A stretch of 64,000 nucleotides of DNA from Apodospora peruviana (GCA_033439685.1 JAUEDM010000002.1:5766001-5830000), one strand, 5' to 3'; shown: positions 17,549-29,363, numbered from the stretch's first letter. The notes: generated from the sequence alone by a model not told the origin. Made by a program: numbers and translations.

Positions 17549-19437
17549 ATGGCCTTCGTGCACCGGCGAGATGACAGGTTCAGCGACGACGACGAGCCAT
17601 CGATAGGCATCCACAGGACGCCGTCGTCGGGAGCACACCGCCAGCAAATCCCGCGCGAGCATGTGTACCAGCACCAGCACACCCAATTCCAGCGCGAGCG
17701 AGCCGCCGAGCCCGAAATCCATACGGTGCACCCAGTCCAGACATTAGTAACGGCATCACCGTCTGTCGCAGTCGTCACGCGCATCCTGCTCCAGTACAGC
17801 GCCAACGGCTACGGGCGCGACGTATGGCGCCAGCAGTACCAGCGCAACCGCGTGCTGCGTCAGGCCGAGGCCAGGTCATCGTCGGTGTCAGGGCACTCTG
17901 TGCGTGTCGACACGACCAGCAGCTCGTCGCGAAGACATGCAGCGCGGATGGACCGTCGGCAGCGGGACTATTATGGCATCGAAGAGAGCAGCAGTACTAG
18001 TAGTGATGATTCGTCAGATGATCCGATTATATTTGTGCGGCCAAGACCGCCGCCAAGGGGAGGGCCGGGCGGTGGGGAGCCGCTGATGAGCGGCGGTGGT
18101 GATGGAGGAGGGTCTGAAGGGCAAGCAAGCGTAATCATCAACGTTGATCCGGGGCCCGCTGGACCAAGCGGGAGTAGAGGACGTAGGGTCGAGGTGCACG
18201 ACGTGGCAGAGCCAGAGCCTGCGATATTACGACCTCCGCGTCCGCCTTCCCGTGAGGAACATCATGTCGTAGTTGAGGCGCCGGATGGGATCCCGAGCCC
18301 CCACCGGGTGCAAGGCGACCCCAATCGGCGGAGTGAAGTGGACGTTCGACCGCGACACAGGCACCACGACTCCTTCCATCTCATGGGCCGGGCTGGTGGG
18401 CGGAGACAATCTGCGCGGAAGGCATCCACGCGGATGGTGATGCGAGGAGGTGGCCTGGAAATCATGAGGCCCACGTCCAGACCGTGAGTTTCGGGTCTTT
18501 CCTTTCTCTTTCCTCCGACCTAGGAACCGGAGGCTTGCTTTATTTTCCAGATAAAGAAAAGAACTGACAAAACTATCTCAACAGCCGGACATGGTTCTTC
18601 ATGTTCACGCACGGGAAACCCAACCTGGTCCCGCGGCCGCACGAGATAGACCTGAACTGGAGCAACAAGAAATTCGTGGCGCGGCTGCGCGCCGAGTATC
18701 ACAACCTGCACCGCGGCCCCTGGATCCTGCGGCCGTACACGTGGGCCAACGACATCGGCATGATCTACGTGCTGATTTGGTCCTACAACGGGGCCCGCAA
18801 CAGGTACAAGCTCTTGAACAAAGCCGAGCTCGTCGGGTCGTCAACGTCGTCGTCGGGGATCAAATCAACCCTTGGCAGCAGCGCGACCGATTTCAGATAC
18901 CTCCTCGACAACCCCCCGCATGGCAGGGCTTTCGGTCGAACGGTGTATCAGTTCATGCAAGACGCCAATGCCCCCGAGGTTATGCTAATGTTTGAGTTTG
19001 CCGAGCTGCCTAGTCCAAGGTTTGTTTTTTTATCATAGCGTTATAAATTGATCGAGCAAATCCGACTAACAGAAAATGGCTCCTTCAGAGTTCTCATCAC
19101 CTTGGCCCTTCTGACGATTCCAGCGAGCGCTGCGGTCGGCGCGATTTACGGGGCGTTGGAACAGGACGTGGGCACCGCCATCTCGCTCGCCAGCTACATC
19201 GCCACCGCCTTCAGCCTGTTCTTTGCCATTTTCGCCGTTGGGAGCCTCCTTGGGCTGGAGACACCCCATATCTACACCCCCAACGACGAAATGCTGGAGG
19301 AGATTGTGGGGCGCCCTTTGCGGGACCGCACGAAGAGACTCCGTAAGAAATACTATGCTACGCCGGCAAGCAGGACACCCTCTGCGGTTCGGAGAGGGAA
19401 ACGCAGGAGCGATAGCAAGGAGCAAGGAAGTAATTAA
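17549..19437 (+). CDS. Hypothetical membrane protein with long disordered N-terminus
   Basis: Three exons: 17549-18483, 18585-19019, 19089-19437, giving 572 aa. Introns start GTGAGT and GTTTGT and end ACAG and TCAG; frames agree at both joints (SRP|RTWFFMFTHG and LPSPR|VLITLALL). Residues 1-312 are low-complexity, Arg/Ser/Gly/Pro-rich and probably disordered, with an acidic Ser-rich patch (SSSTSSDDSSDD). Residues 313-457 form a globular part (WFFMFTHGKPNLVPRPHEIDL...). Two membrane segments follow, about 459-478 and 485-508, and a basic cytosolic tail ends the protein. I do not recognise a characterised family. Head-to-tail with the CmcJ-like oxygenase gene 290 bp downstream. Confidence 0.75.
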
Positions 19438-19730
19438 GTATGTTTCCCTTGTGCTTTCGCCAGGATATGGCCGCAAGTCTGACGGGTCAGGTTACCCGTG
19501 TTCGCGAACATCGGGAGTTACTTATATCGGCATCCGTGTCTAAACGCAAAGCCATCCCCTCACGGCGCGGTCCGCACCGCTCGGCACATACAACAACAGC
19601 CTAAACTACCTCGAGGTCTTCACCCTTCAAAAGGAGACCTGACCACAATCTTCAACAAAACAAAAGAAAAGGCATAAGTCTACACCGTCGTAGTCGTTGT
19701 CAACCCAACAATCACTAACCCCAGACAAAA

Positions 19731-20735
19731 ATGTCAGCAACAACAACCGCCAACACCAACATCACCTTAAAGATGGCACCAGCAGCAGCCGTAGCCATCG
19801 ACGACGACGACAGCATCGAGGACACGGTCCGGACCACCACCGCCAACCTCAACTATCTCCTTCCCGACGGCCCTTCCATCAACCGACGCTTCGTGTCCGC
19901 CGGCGTGGAGGTCAACACAGGCAAGTACGGTCCGTATCCAACAACGATCCGCGACGGCCGCACCATTCGCGACCACTTCGGCCTCGACCGGCATGGCTTC
20001 CGGCTCATCGATGCTCCGACTACTATCCAAAACTTCCACGACAGCACCGAAATCGAGGCCAAGTACCAAGACGAGGTGTGCGCCCACGTCAAAGCCGCCT
20101 ACGGCGCCGATGTAGTCATCGCAATGGGGTGGATGTTACGCACGAGCGGGAACATTGGCAAGAAAGATCCAGCACCGAATTCGGTTCCTGAAAAAGGGAA
20201 ACCATATCGTCACTACGGCGGCCTCCAGCCCGCAGCCGGCGAAGTCCACGTCGACACTGAACCAAGCCGGCAGCTCGCGTACGCCCACCGTCTATACGCG
20301 ACGAAAGCCCGTCCTAACGGCGGCCCGGGGTTCAAACGGTTTGTCATCTCGAGTTTCTGGCGGACGTTTTCTCCGCCGCCGCAGGAATGTCCGCTCGCGG
20401 TATGCGACGCGCGCAGCGTGCGTGACGACGAGGGGACGCCTAATGAACTGCGGATCGTGGACAAGATTCCCGAGACTGAAGAGGCGATGCTAGCGCCTAT
20501 GGAGGAGGCACAGCTCGCAGCGGCGATCTTTCACCATAGTGATGGGCATAGGTGGTGGTATTTCTCCGATATGGTGAAGGACGAGGCGCTGCTGTTCAAG
20601 TTTCACGATAGTGGGAGCCGAGGGGAGGGACTGGGGTGGCGGACGCCGCATTCGGCTTTTTGGGATGAGAGTTTTAGGGGAGAGGCGAATGTCAGGGAGA
20701 GTATTGAGTGTCGGACTATTGCGTTTTGGGAGTAG
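19731..20735 (+). CDS. CmcJ/AsaB-like 2-oxoglutarate/Fe(II)-type oxygenase (GA4-desaturase-like family)
   Basis: Single exon, 334 aa. The family signature runs through the protein: LNYLLPDG near residue 41, then GPYPTTIRDGR, the HVDTEP iron-ligand pair (His-x-Asp), RFVISSFWRTFSPP, PLAVCDARSV and WWYFSDMVKDEALLFKFHDS near the C-terminus, which supplies a second histidine. Homologues such as AsaB of the aspergillic acid pathway hydroxylate or desaturate secondary metabolites. The N-terminal 28 residues are Ala/Thr-rich and may be leader: a second Met at residue 15 is possible. It lies between a membrane protein and a Zn2Cys6 regulator, all on the plus strand, which supports a specialised-metabolism role. 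Confidence 0.88.
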   Translation: MSATTTANTNITLKMAPAAAVAIDDDDSIEDTVRTTTANLNYLLPDGPSINRRFVSAGVEVNTGKYGPYPTTIRDGRTIRDHFGLDRHGFRLIDAPTTIQNFHDSTEIEAKYQDEVCAHVKAAYGADVVIAMGWMLRTSGNIGKKDPAPNSVPEKGKPYRHYGGLQPAAGEVHVDTEPSRQLAYAHRLYATKARPNGGPGFKRFVISSFWRTFSPPPQECPLAVCDARSVRDDEGTPNELRIVDKIPETEEAMLAPMEEAQLAAAIFHHSDGHRWWYFSDMVKDEALLFKFHDSGSRGEGLGWRTPHSAFWDESFRGEANVRESIECRTIAFWE

Positions 20736-20769
20736 GTTCCATGTTACTAACGTGTGCGGACGAAAAGGC

Positions 20770-20787
20770 GGGGGGGGGGGGGGGGGG
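20770..20787. repeat. Poly-G run, 18 nt
   Basis: Eighteen consecutive G in the 3' flank of the CmcJ-like gene, between it and the regulator gene. Confidence 0.95.
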
Positions 20788-21027
20788 AAGGGAACGGGTG
20801 AAGAGTCAGCTGAGTGTTTCTGTTTAATAAGCCGGAAGCAAAATACATCCGCCCGCCTGCATTGACCCCTTGTTGTGGCAACCCTGCAAAAAAAGGACCA
20901 GTTCCAGCGCAAGGTTTTACCGTTTTACTAATGGTGAGTTGGGTACAAATGAGATGCGAAAGACAGAGAGGGTCACGCTGCAGCTTCCGATTCAACACCG
21001 ATAACGAACGGCTGCACTTCACTTAAG

Positions 21028-23379
21028 ATGGGAGATACCGATTTGGCGTCGGATAAACAGCAAGTCGAAGCTGTCATGGATAATAATAATAAGCAGCAAG
21101 CGCTGCAAAGCAGTGATGACGGCGTGGACCGGCACAAGCAACGCGCTAGTACTGTAAGTGTTGAACCCAGCCACGCTCCAAGAAGCGTCTTACTAACAGC
21201 CTGCTGATAAGGCCTGCTTGCCATGTCGGTCCAGAAAGCGGCGCTGCGATGGCCAGAAGCCAACATGCTCGAATTGCATATCGGTACAATCGGCTTGTCA
21301 CTATCCTCGCGTCCAAAAGCGACGGGGCCCAGGTAAAAGGTATATAGACATTTCCCATGACCCGCAACCAAAATATGTCGTTATGTTAACAGCCTTTAGC
21401 AAGCAGCGAATCACGGTACTTGAGAATCGATTGTTAATTCTGGAATCACAACTCCGAGGCGGAAACTCAGCTGTTGTGCAACCAGAACATAGCAGCCGCA
21501 GCGGGCTCGCCGATCCTCAGCCCTTGGGTTCATCCGGAAAGGCTCCGGAATCTCCCATGGCTCCTACACGAACTGGCATCCGAGCCTCCCAGACGGCAGC
21601 AGAGTTACTACCCCGTCACCCGCTGTTCAGGCAAGTCCCTGATCGAATAGCCGAGTTCAAAGCTAGACTAGCCAGTGACTCTGCTGGCTCTTTCAGAATG
21701 ATGGTGGCCTCGCCAGTTGTCCCAGGATATGCCGAGCTCTTATTGGTGGAACACTCTCTCCAGGAGATTTGCAAAGAGTTTCCCCTATTCGACACCCTCG
21801 AGTTCTTGGGTCGGGTAAGAAACCAAGGTGCTGTTACTAGCATCCAGGCCTGCGGTGGTGCCTCGCGATGGGCCTGTCTAAATTCCGCCATCGCCCTGTC
21901 GGTCCATGTCAAAACGGCCAACGGTGCCTTCGAGGAGTTGGCTCCCTTTGCTTGGGCCTACTTCAAGAACGCTTATGCAGTCTTTCCCGAGCTGATGCTG
22001 CAAGGGAATGACTCGGAGACGGTAAAAGCCCTGGTCTTTATGGCTTTGTTTGCTCGAAATTCGGCCGACGCGCGAACCACTTCGCTTCTCCTATCGACCG
22101 CCCTCAGGCTATCACAGACTCTGGATTCAAGTTTGTTTAACGTCGTCGAGTCAGAAAACGCACGGTTGACCTTGTGGGCGGCATTTATTTTGGATGCAGA
22201 ACTGTCTCTCTGCTGTGGATTAGCTTCCGGACCTGGCGCCGGCGATATCGATATTGATCTTCCGAACGAGGAGTATCCCCACCATGGAGATGATGACGAG
22301 GCATGCGCGAGCATCTTTAGACGGCGGGCCGAGCTCGCCTTGATCCACTCGGCAGTCAGGACGCGTCTCTACTCGCGCGATGCATTCAACATGCCCGAGA
22401 GCGAGCTTCTCAGCACCATCGTCACCCTAAACCAGGCGCTCGAGGACTGGAGACAAACTCTCCCACCAGAGGCGCAGCCAGGCCACGTCGGGGCGATCCT
22501 AGAGCCTCACTGCATCATCTTGCACCTCGCTTTCCACAATCTCACTTCAATGGTCCATTGGGCGGCGCAACGGCACAGCGCCTGGGGTGATGTTGCTACT
22601 ACAAGAAGCGGACTGGAGGGACAAGCCTTATCGCTGATAAATCTATCAAGACTGAAAGTCAGAGCTGCAGCGCAGCACACGCTTCGTTTGCTGCGGCAGT
22701 CGCCTTTCGAACAGTTTGCGCAGTTCTGGTATGAGTACCTTACCTTACCCACATCGGATCAAGGGAGACGGATCAAACTAATAACCCTACATCACAGGCG
22801 AAACTTGTGTTACCCACTGTCTGCGGCCTTGACCTTGCTTCTATACATTCTTGAGTGTCCTCAAGACCCGGACGCGGAAGCCGATTCTCAATTACTGAGG
22901 GGATTTGGGCGTGAGGTCAAGCGCATGCAAAATGATGGGGACTTCGAGTTATCGCACCTGCTCAAAGCATATCTTGGGCTTGAACATGTCGGCAATGTCG
23001 CCATCAGTCAGGCTCAGAGTCAGAACGATGAAAGATTAGAGGCGGCCCGGTCCGCCGAACCATGGCAAGATCATGCTTTCCCACAGGATGATGTCCAAGT
23101 AAGTACACCCGTTTTGAAAGCACGATTTATTTGCTGACGTGCACTGCTACTTAGACATTCAGAGAGTTGTTGAGTTCAGCCACTCATCCAATGTACTTGG
23201 TCCAGGGGCTGTTGACCAACTTGCCAAACCGCGATCACAAAATCTCTCAATCAATCGCCCGCATCATCCCCGGGATCATGCCCCTGATCGACGAGAGCAA
23301 GCCATATGGACCGCTCGTTCCCGCGTGTATGAAGCCTGGGACTTATGGCTTTGGCTTTGCAGCCAGGGATAGTACTTGA
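21028..23379 (+). CDS. Zn2Cys6 fungal transcription factor
   Basis: Three exons: 21028-21153, 21212-23098, 23155-23379, about 745 aa. The first intron (GTAAGTG...GATAAG) sits just before the zinc cluster; the last (GTAAGT...TTAG) yields a C-terminal exon ending GFGFAARDST. The binuclear cluster is ACLPCRSRKRRCDGQKPTC then SNC...CHYPR, with all six cysteines. A basic linker and a short leucine-rich coiled coil (LENRLLILESQL) follow. The middle matches the fungal-specific transcription factor domain (LALSVHVKTANG..., ALFARNSADARTTSLLLSTALRL). An optional 60-nt, frame-preserving intron may lie at 21333-21392 (AG|GTAAAA...TTAACAG), which would shorten the linker by 20 residues. Its position makes it a candidate local regulator of the neighbouring oxygenase genes. 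Confidence 0.88.
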
Positions 23380-24611
23380 ACCGCAGGTCGTCCGTGTTGA
23401 ACAACTTGACCGCCGCTTGGCCCCATCGTCCCAGGCCCAAACCCGTTTCTGCCGCTTGTGCCACATGATGTCCCGTCGGAGCTGTGGCTTCCTTTTCCTC
23501 TCCGTCTTACAATTCTTAAAGCACCACCATTGATTAATAGGAGCTTTGACCCTTCCCTCTTTGTGGATACGTGACAGGGGCTACTACCATGCAGCTCGCA
23601 GAGAGAGTTATTCGTCTTGATGCAGAGCAGGTCGTCTTGGTGAACTAGACGCCTGGAGGCAGGTCTACCATCTTACGGCTTATCTGAACATACCTGGGTC
23701 CCATTCTATGTATTCTCCCAGTTGCGTAGTAGCATACCCGGGTTCCGGAAGGATGCAGTTGAAGCTTATTATAAATGGCATTATTCTAGAGTCAGACGCG
23801 AATATCAAAAGCAGTAGTACCATGCTCGGGACCTGGACCCCGGGGCTTGGCACGAGGGACCGGGTCAATTCTCATTGGTCGTACTTTTTCTATATAGTCA
23901 TGAGAGTTTGGTACTCTCTTGGAGGAGTTATTACGGCAGTAATCAATATAAGTTCTAGGCAATAGTTGTTGTGTCAACTGCGCATCTGGTGTGTTTTATA
24001 GTGCTGTTATGGCGTTGATCGCTGCTTTCAAGGCTGGGGCGATGGTGGTGGTGAGCCCCGGATGTCAACGTCGGACCGGCGGTGAGGTGACTCGTTGTTG
24101 GATGCGGGCTGGCGTGGAGCGGATTGTAGATATGGCTGTATGTTAACCAGTTCGAATGCCGAGGGTGGCGGCGTCTGCTTCCAAGGTTCATCCGCCTATA
24201 GCCCGATACCGTTCAGTCGGAGAAACATATTGGTTACAGTAGGGTGCTTTTGGTTCTTCTTCTCCACCCACTTGCGCACCGCCGCTTTGCCAATATCATC
24301 AACTGTAGCCACGTTATTTGATGCCTGCCGGCGTTTCCTTGGCGCAACTCACTGATCGCACTGCGAAAGGACCTCCAAGCCGCTCCACTCGGCACTCACG
24401 CGTCCGACAAGATAACATGGCTACATCTTCACAAGGACAGCTGACTGCACCACACAAGTCGATCAGTCTACTCACCCATTTAGCATTGGAAAGATGGAGC
24501 GTTCTAAAGTCTTGATTTGTGTCCGACTTTACGCCTAGCCGTATGGCAGGTATTAGTCCTAGAACTAGACCATACGCTGTGAACTAGGTACATGTACCCT
24601 TTTTGCCGGGC
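23380..24611. other. Intergenic region, 1.2 kb
   Basis: Convergent 3' ends of the regulator and the NmrA-like gene flank this stretch. It contains only short frames, mixed base composition and no repeat or RNA gene I can support. Confidence 0.45.
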
Positions 24612-25727
24612 CTACTCCTTCCAAGCCGCATCGATGATCTCCTTGACCGTGCGCGCCTTGATATCGGGGAACTCCTCATTCAGAGTCTGGGTGGTGGGCT
24701 TGAGGTCGAAGAGGCCCTTTTCAAAGAAGATGCCGAACGCGGCGAAGATGCCCTGCAGCATCTGTTTCGGGAAGAAGGGGTAAATAGGTGGGTGAGACGG
24801 CAGCTCGGTGATCTCGCCCTTGCTGAGCTTCTCGAGTGAGTCGGTCTCCACGGTGAACTTGGTGCCACCACCTTTGGCCTCCTCGGCGATGGCGATAAAC
24901 TCGTTCCACGTCGCCTTGCCGCCGATGATGTAGGCCTCCTTTTTCTCCCAAGTCGACTTTTGCACGTAGGCGGCCACGAACTTGCTGATGTCCCAAGTAT
25001 GCGTGAACACGACGGGGACGTCTCCAGACCCAGGGATGGCGGCAAAGTTGTTGGCAATGTCGGCGACGACGGGCAGGGGGGACAGGTACGAGGGGACCTT
25101 GGGCACGGCAAAGTAGTCAATGAAGTAGCCGTTGTAGATGCTGGTATACTCGAGAGAGGAGGCCTCGAGCGCGGCGAGGGTGTCGATCTTGTTCTTGGCG
25201 GGCGGGAAAATGGCGACCATGCTGTTTGCTGGCGTGAGCACATACATGAAGTGTAGGCCGTGCAGACGGGGGTCGTGAGTGCCCGATCAAGATGCATAAT
25301 TTTGCTTACCTCTCGTGGTCTGGGACGCCCCAGATACTAGGAATGAATCGCTTGGTGGTGGATGACTTGTCAGCCGCCGCGATGAGAGCGAGATCGGGAG
25401 AAACAGGCACGGCTGAGGTCAGGGTCGAGATGACGGTGTCGATCTTGTTCTTCTCGAGGGTGGCGGTGATGCTGGGGACATCGTCGTAGTTGATTGCGAT
25501 GATTTTGGCGCCAATTTCCTTCTCCTTGTCTTCCGAAGCCTAAGTACCCGTGACACGAGCAAGGTCAGGTCCCTCTGCAAGCGTCTCAAGGAGAGTTGAC
25601 AGGACGAGTTGCGCCGACTTACCTGACGAGCCAGCACGAGCACCGTGATCTTGCCGGTGGCGTTGAGGGCGTCGACGACGGCGCGGCCCAGGTTGCCTGT
25701 GCCTCCGGCTACAGCAATGACGGACAT
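24612..25727 (-). CDS. NmrA-like NAD(P)-binding protein / isoflavone-reductase-like
   Basis: Three exons on the minus strand: 25727-25623, 25539-25310, 25221-24612, giving 314 aa. The donors (GTAAGT, GTAAGC) and acceptors (TTAG, ACAG) join in frame. The N-terminus is a Rossmann fold with VAGGTGNLGRAVVDAL (GGxGxxG type, residues 6-21). KRFIPSIWGVP and YTSIYNGYFIDYF are typical of the NmrA/isoflavone reductase group of atypical short-chain dehydrogenases. Some members reduce substrates; others, like NmrA, are redox-sensing regulators without activity. No SDR catalytic YxxxK is evident. It is convergent with the Zn2Cys6 gene and may belong to the same small group of oxidoreductases. Confidence 0.88.
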
Positions 25728-26156
25728 GATGAGTGTTGAAGGGGCAAGAAGCGACGAGGGGAGTGGTCAATATTGAGTTTTGAGTACAGGGCGCGATCTA
25801 CGGCTTCTTATGGTAATTTCTATCTGCCCTTCCTAGACGCCCTGTCACCATCGGAAGCGTTTGGCTCTCCATGTCGCTGATGAATACAAAAGCTCTTGAT
25901 GGTGGTGTGTGGGGAGCATGAATAATGCCGAGAGAGTTGCGGGAGCAGAATACATCCGCCAGCGGCGATACTGACTAAGTCTAGTACAGGGGAGCCCGAG
26001 GCCCCGAAATCCGATGGCATTGCTCCGCCGTTGCGGGGGTAAACTGACTCCGCCCAGTTGTCATGCATTTGTAACGAGATTGATCGCTAGCCTCTTCCGC
26101 AGTGGGCACTTTTGAACATTGCTGTACGTCAGCGCTGGCAACAACTGAAGCCAAGC

Positions 26157-26352
26157 AATTCAAGTCAAGTAAGTCAAGGAAGTCAAGTCAAGCAAGTCAA
26201 GCAAGTCAAGCAAGTCAAGCAAGTCAAGCAAGTCAAGCAAGTCAAGCAAGTCAAGTAAGTCAAGTCAAGTAAGTCAAGTCAAGCAAGTCAAGTAAGTCAA
26301 GTTAGTCAAGTCTGAAGCCCAACTTGACTTGACAGACTTGACGGACTTGACA
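26157..26352. repeat. CAAGTCAAG minisatellite with inverted copies at its end
   Basis: From 26157 to about 26311 the plus strand is built almost wholly of CAAGT/CAAGC pentamer variants, with a core of perfect 9-bp CAAGTCAAG units around 26193-26260. After a short spacer the reverse complement appears (ACTTGACTTGACAGACTTGACGGACTTGACA, about 26322-26352; each TTGACT/TTGACA block matches the inverse of AGTCAA). The two halves could pair into a hairpin. Confidence 0.9.
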
Positions 26353-26485
26353 CACTGGAGGGTTAGGGTTTTATGTAGAAATACCTCCCAAAATTTGGTG
26401 ATTCCGGGCTAACTCTCACACCCTCTGATGCAGGAAGCTGGCTTACTAATGTGGTTGGTGCTTGGCCTGTGTGTTAGCATGCGCC

Positions 26486-26512
26486 AGCCAGCCAGTCAGT
26501 CAGCCAGCCAGC
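26486..26512. repeat. Short CAGC/CAGT tetranucleotide repeat
   Basis: About seven tandem tetramers of CAGC or CAGT type in otherwise featureless intergenic DNA. Confidence 0.75.
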
Positions 26513-28825
26513 GTCATCAGTCAAGCCAGCACTAGATAGATTAGATAAGCCGTAGCGCAGGGCACACACTTCTTAAGGAAGTGCAGGCCCTGCAATATTC
26601 TTTCCAAAATCATCATACTATTCCTACCACAACTATACTGCATCCTGCTCTAATTCGTTGTACTAGGAATTACGCCATCAGCCTCATAACACAGCCATCT
26701 ACCTAGTTTTTTTCCGGATTCCGAACATCCCAACTCGAGATGGTGATTGGATTCAGCAGCTACTCAACTGTGGTAAGCGCTGTAATTGCCACTGCAACGC
26801 CATCAAAAGACTCGCAAGAAATCCGCATTCTATTCGCTGCTGTCACACTCATGTCAATTTCTGCCGCTAACGCGCTTTCTAACGCGGTTTTGAGGCCGAT
26901 GATACCTCCATCATCCCACAGTCGCGTAAACCGTGACTTGTCGATTTTCTTTTGACTATGGTGAACGAAGGTGACAAAGGGTGAGCAAAGGTGAGGGAGC
27001 AAAGGTGAGGCGGGCCTGAATTTCGTCTAGCCATCTTCGGACGGCACAAAATTCTTTTGAGAGTGAGACTATCTACCTCGAAGCAGTTGCCTGGTGTTAA
27101 AAGGGTCGACACATCGCTTCAGTTTCCATGAGAGGCCCGTATCTGATGTGCCCAGCCTTAAGATTGCTCCGAAGCGAGAAGTCCTCTGCGAAGATCATCC
27201 TAAAGTTTCCCTAGGGAGACCCGAGATGCAAAACAGAGATAAAGGGTAGCCAAAGGCCAGAGAGAATCGACCGGGACTATTCTGACGGTGGAAATTAGAC
27301 TCAAACTGGGCGAACCATTGCTCTACTAACGAGGTGTTGCGTTGTGACTTATCACAGACAGAATATGTACTGCACTAGGTGCGAAACCTACTGGGCCCAA
27401 CCTTTTAGGGAAGCAGTACCAGCACCATAGCTCACAGACTCCATGGTCCAATCATATATGTAGCGAGAAAGCTTGGCGAGACTTGTTCGGGAAGCCCTTA
27501 ATTTCTCCAGCTTAAATTTCGCGCGGGGGAACTTCTTTCGCTAACAGAACTTTTTAGAATTTGCATTTTCGAAATCGCAATCTTGACGTAAACGCAGAGA
27601 AGCTCTTGCCTTCCAAGTTCCAAGCCACGTTCACCTCCCGGTAAACTCTGGTGCAAAGTCCATAGGAGAACTGGTTTGCTAACTGAATTAATTGGCCGTT
27701 GCGTTCTATCCCTCGCAAGACAGGGTACAGTTGAACACAGACGAATCCTCCCTTGCGGCGCATAGTACCGAACACCTCATGATTCATACCACTACCTAAT
27801 TCCAATACGGTGCAGCAACAGATCCTGTACGTGTCTGGTCCTCGTGTTCCTTTAAACCCAATCATTGTCATAGCATTGTAAACCCGTCTGGTCTAAACAT
27901 TGCCAGCGACCCATTTTGTCTGAGGTTGGAGATTTACCACAATTAGTAGACCTATGTTGGCGTACATTCACTCCAACGTATCTAATACAACGTCGCGACT
28001 CCCGGGATAACCAGACCGCAATGATACCTCAGCCTCATTTACCCGGTGCTGTCATGGTGATATTCGTGATTTTTACCGGACAAGCTTAGCGATATCCGGC
28101 CGTCCGTTTGCTGTTTCCATGATCAAGTCAGGTATTCTTGGCTTGCGAGCAAGACAGACATCGGAGCGCCTACCTAGGCGGGCCCTACTGTTCGTTTGGT
28201 GTTTGGCCGAAGTCGAATCCACCATGAACTCGGCATCCCAGGGCCGATGGTTTCCTTTTGCAGCAGGTGATCAGATCCGAGCTTGGTCGTAGTCCTTCTA
28301 TTTCTAAACTCAAAGCGAACGACGGAAGTCGAACCGAATCAACAAGGCCACATTGGGAACTGGTCCCGCCAGCTTGGGTGCCATCTCATCGCATTTAGCC
28401 GCCGGTTTAATCGGATCGGTAGTAGTCCTCCCCGCAAAATCCTACCGGCACTACTACCCTATACTGCTGTTCCAGCGGCTCTGCGGTATTGCAGGTCAGG
28501 GGTGTGGGCGTCTGTCTTTGTTTGTACAAGGCTGACCCCCTTTTTCTCTGTCTGACCGCGTCATTGTCCATCAACTCAACCAGGTTGTTGGCGAAGGCGG
28601 TTAATAAACTGCAAACGAGCTTCCAACCGCAAACCTGGTCGACAAACTTTGCTGCGGCGGTCCGCATGATGCATCTAATTATTTCGGATGGCTGTGTGCC
28701 TGGACGAAAATGCGCTTGGCCGCTCGGACCGGGGGTTGTCTCGCATGACTTCGTGGTACTGAATGTTGTTACTTCGCTGGGCTTTCAGCAATGATCGCCC
28801 TCTTTGGTGAAACAAGGAAGACCGC

Positions 28826-28831
28826 TTAGCC
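28826..28831 (-). promoter_or_regulatory. Possible XlnR/Xyr1 site (GGCTAA on minus strand)
   Basis: TTAGCC on the plus strand is the reverse complement of GGCTAA, the established XlnR/Xyr1 core. It lies about 530 bp upstream of the xylanase start. A six-base match is expected often by chance. Confidence 0.25.
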
Positions 28832-29276
28832 AATGAAATGGTACAAGTATTTTTGGTCCGTAATGGAATCCACAGCCGTAGAACCCAAGTAGAAGGACTC
28901 GAACAAATAAGAAGTCAATGCGACTGGGACCTTCATCGCTGCTAGCGCTGTAGAGTCGTCCGTCCACATTGGTGTAAGTCAGTTCGTCCCAATGTCCGAT
29001 CGTCGCCACGCAACCACGATTTCGGATGGCCCAACTGCGGGAGGTTACATCGTTTCGGATAGAATCTTGCTCCTCGTGGAAAGATTTACATCTTCTCCGC
29101 GATTCCAGTATTCGGGGCTGCGGAGCAATGGCAGGGGCAAAGGGGTAGGGGAACCCGGTTCGCGCCACTGGTACACAGGAAAGGATCTCGGCGATTGCGG
29201 CTGGTATATCCAAGCCCGCCACGAGACCGTAGCATTGATACCTGAACCAAGGTTTAGGTAAAGAGCAAGAAAAACT

Positions 29277-29283
29277 ATATAAG
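29277..29283 (+). promoter_or_regulatory. Likely TATA box of the xylanase gene
   Basis: TATATAA lies 81-87 bp upstream of the xylanase ATG, followed by a C/A-rich leader (CACACCAACCTCAACAACC), a typical promoter arrangement for a highly expressed secreted enzyme. Confidence 0.5.
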
Positions 29284-29363
29284 CATTGGGATGATCACCA
29301 TCACCTTCCACATCCCTTACTGAACACACCAACCTCAACAACCTCCAGTGCCTCAAGTCAAAA

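Larger units (their letters stand above)
25728..29363. other. Gene-poor region, 3.6 kb
   Basis: No frame here has a start, motif and composition that I would call a gene; the longest are 90-145 codons and lie on opposite strands over each other. The region holds a CAAGTCAAG minisatellite with inverted copies (26157-26352) and a short CAGC/CAGT repeat near 26486-26512. The last few hundred bases are the promoter of the xylanase gene. I looked for transposase or reverse transcriptase motifs and saw none. Confidence 0.5.

Noticed and set aside
26157..26352. CRISPR-like array
   Set aside because: Units are 9-10 bp head-to-tail with no unique spacers, and the genome is eukaryotic.
28283..29222. 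Overlapping 80-145 codon frames on both strands upstream of the xylanase
   Set aside because: They overlap each other in opposite directions and none shows conserved motifs; the region is more likely promoter and spacer.
25728..29363. Degenerate transposon in the gene-poor stretch
   Set aside because: No transposase, integrase or reverse-transcriptase motif, terminal repeats or target-site duplication could be found by eye; a repeat-library search would decide.
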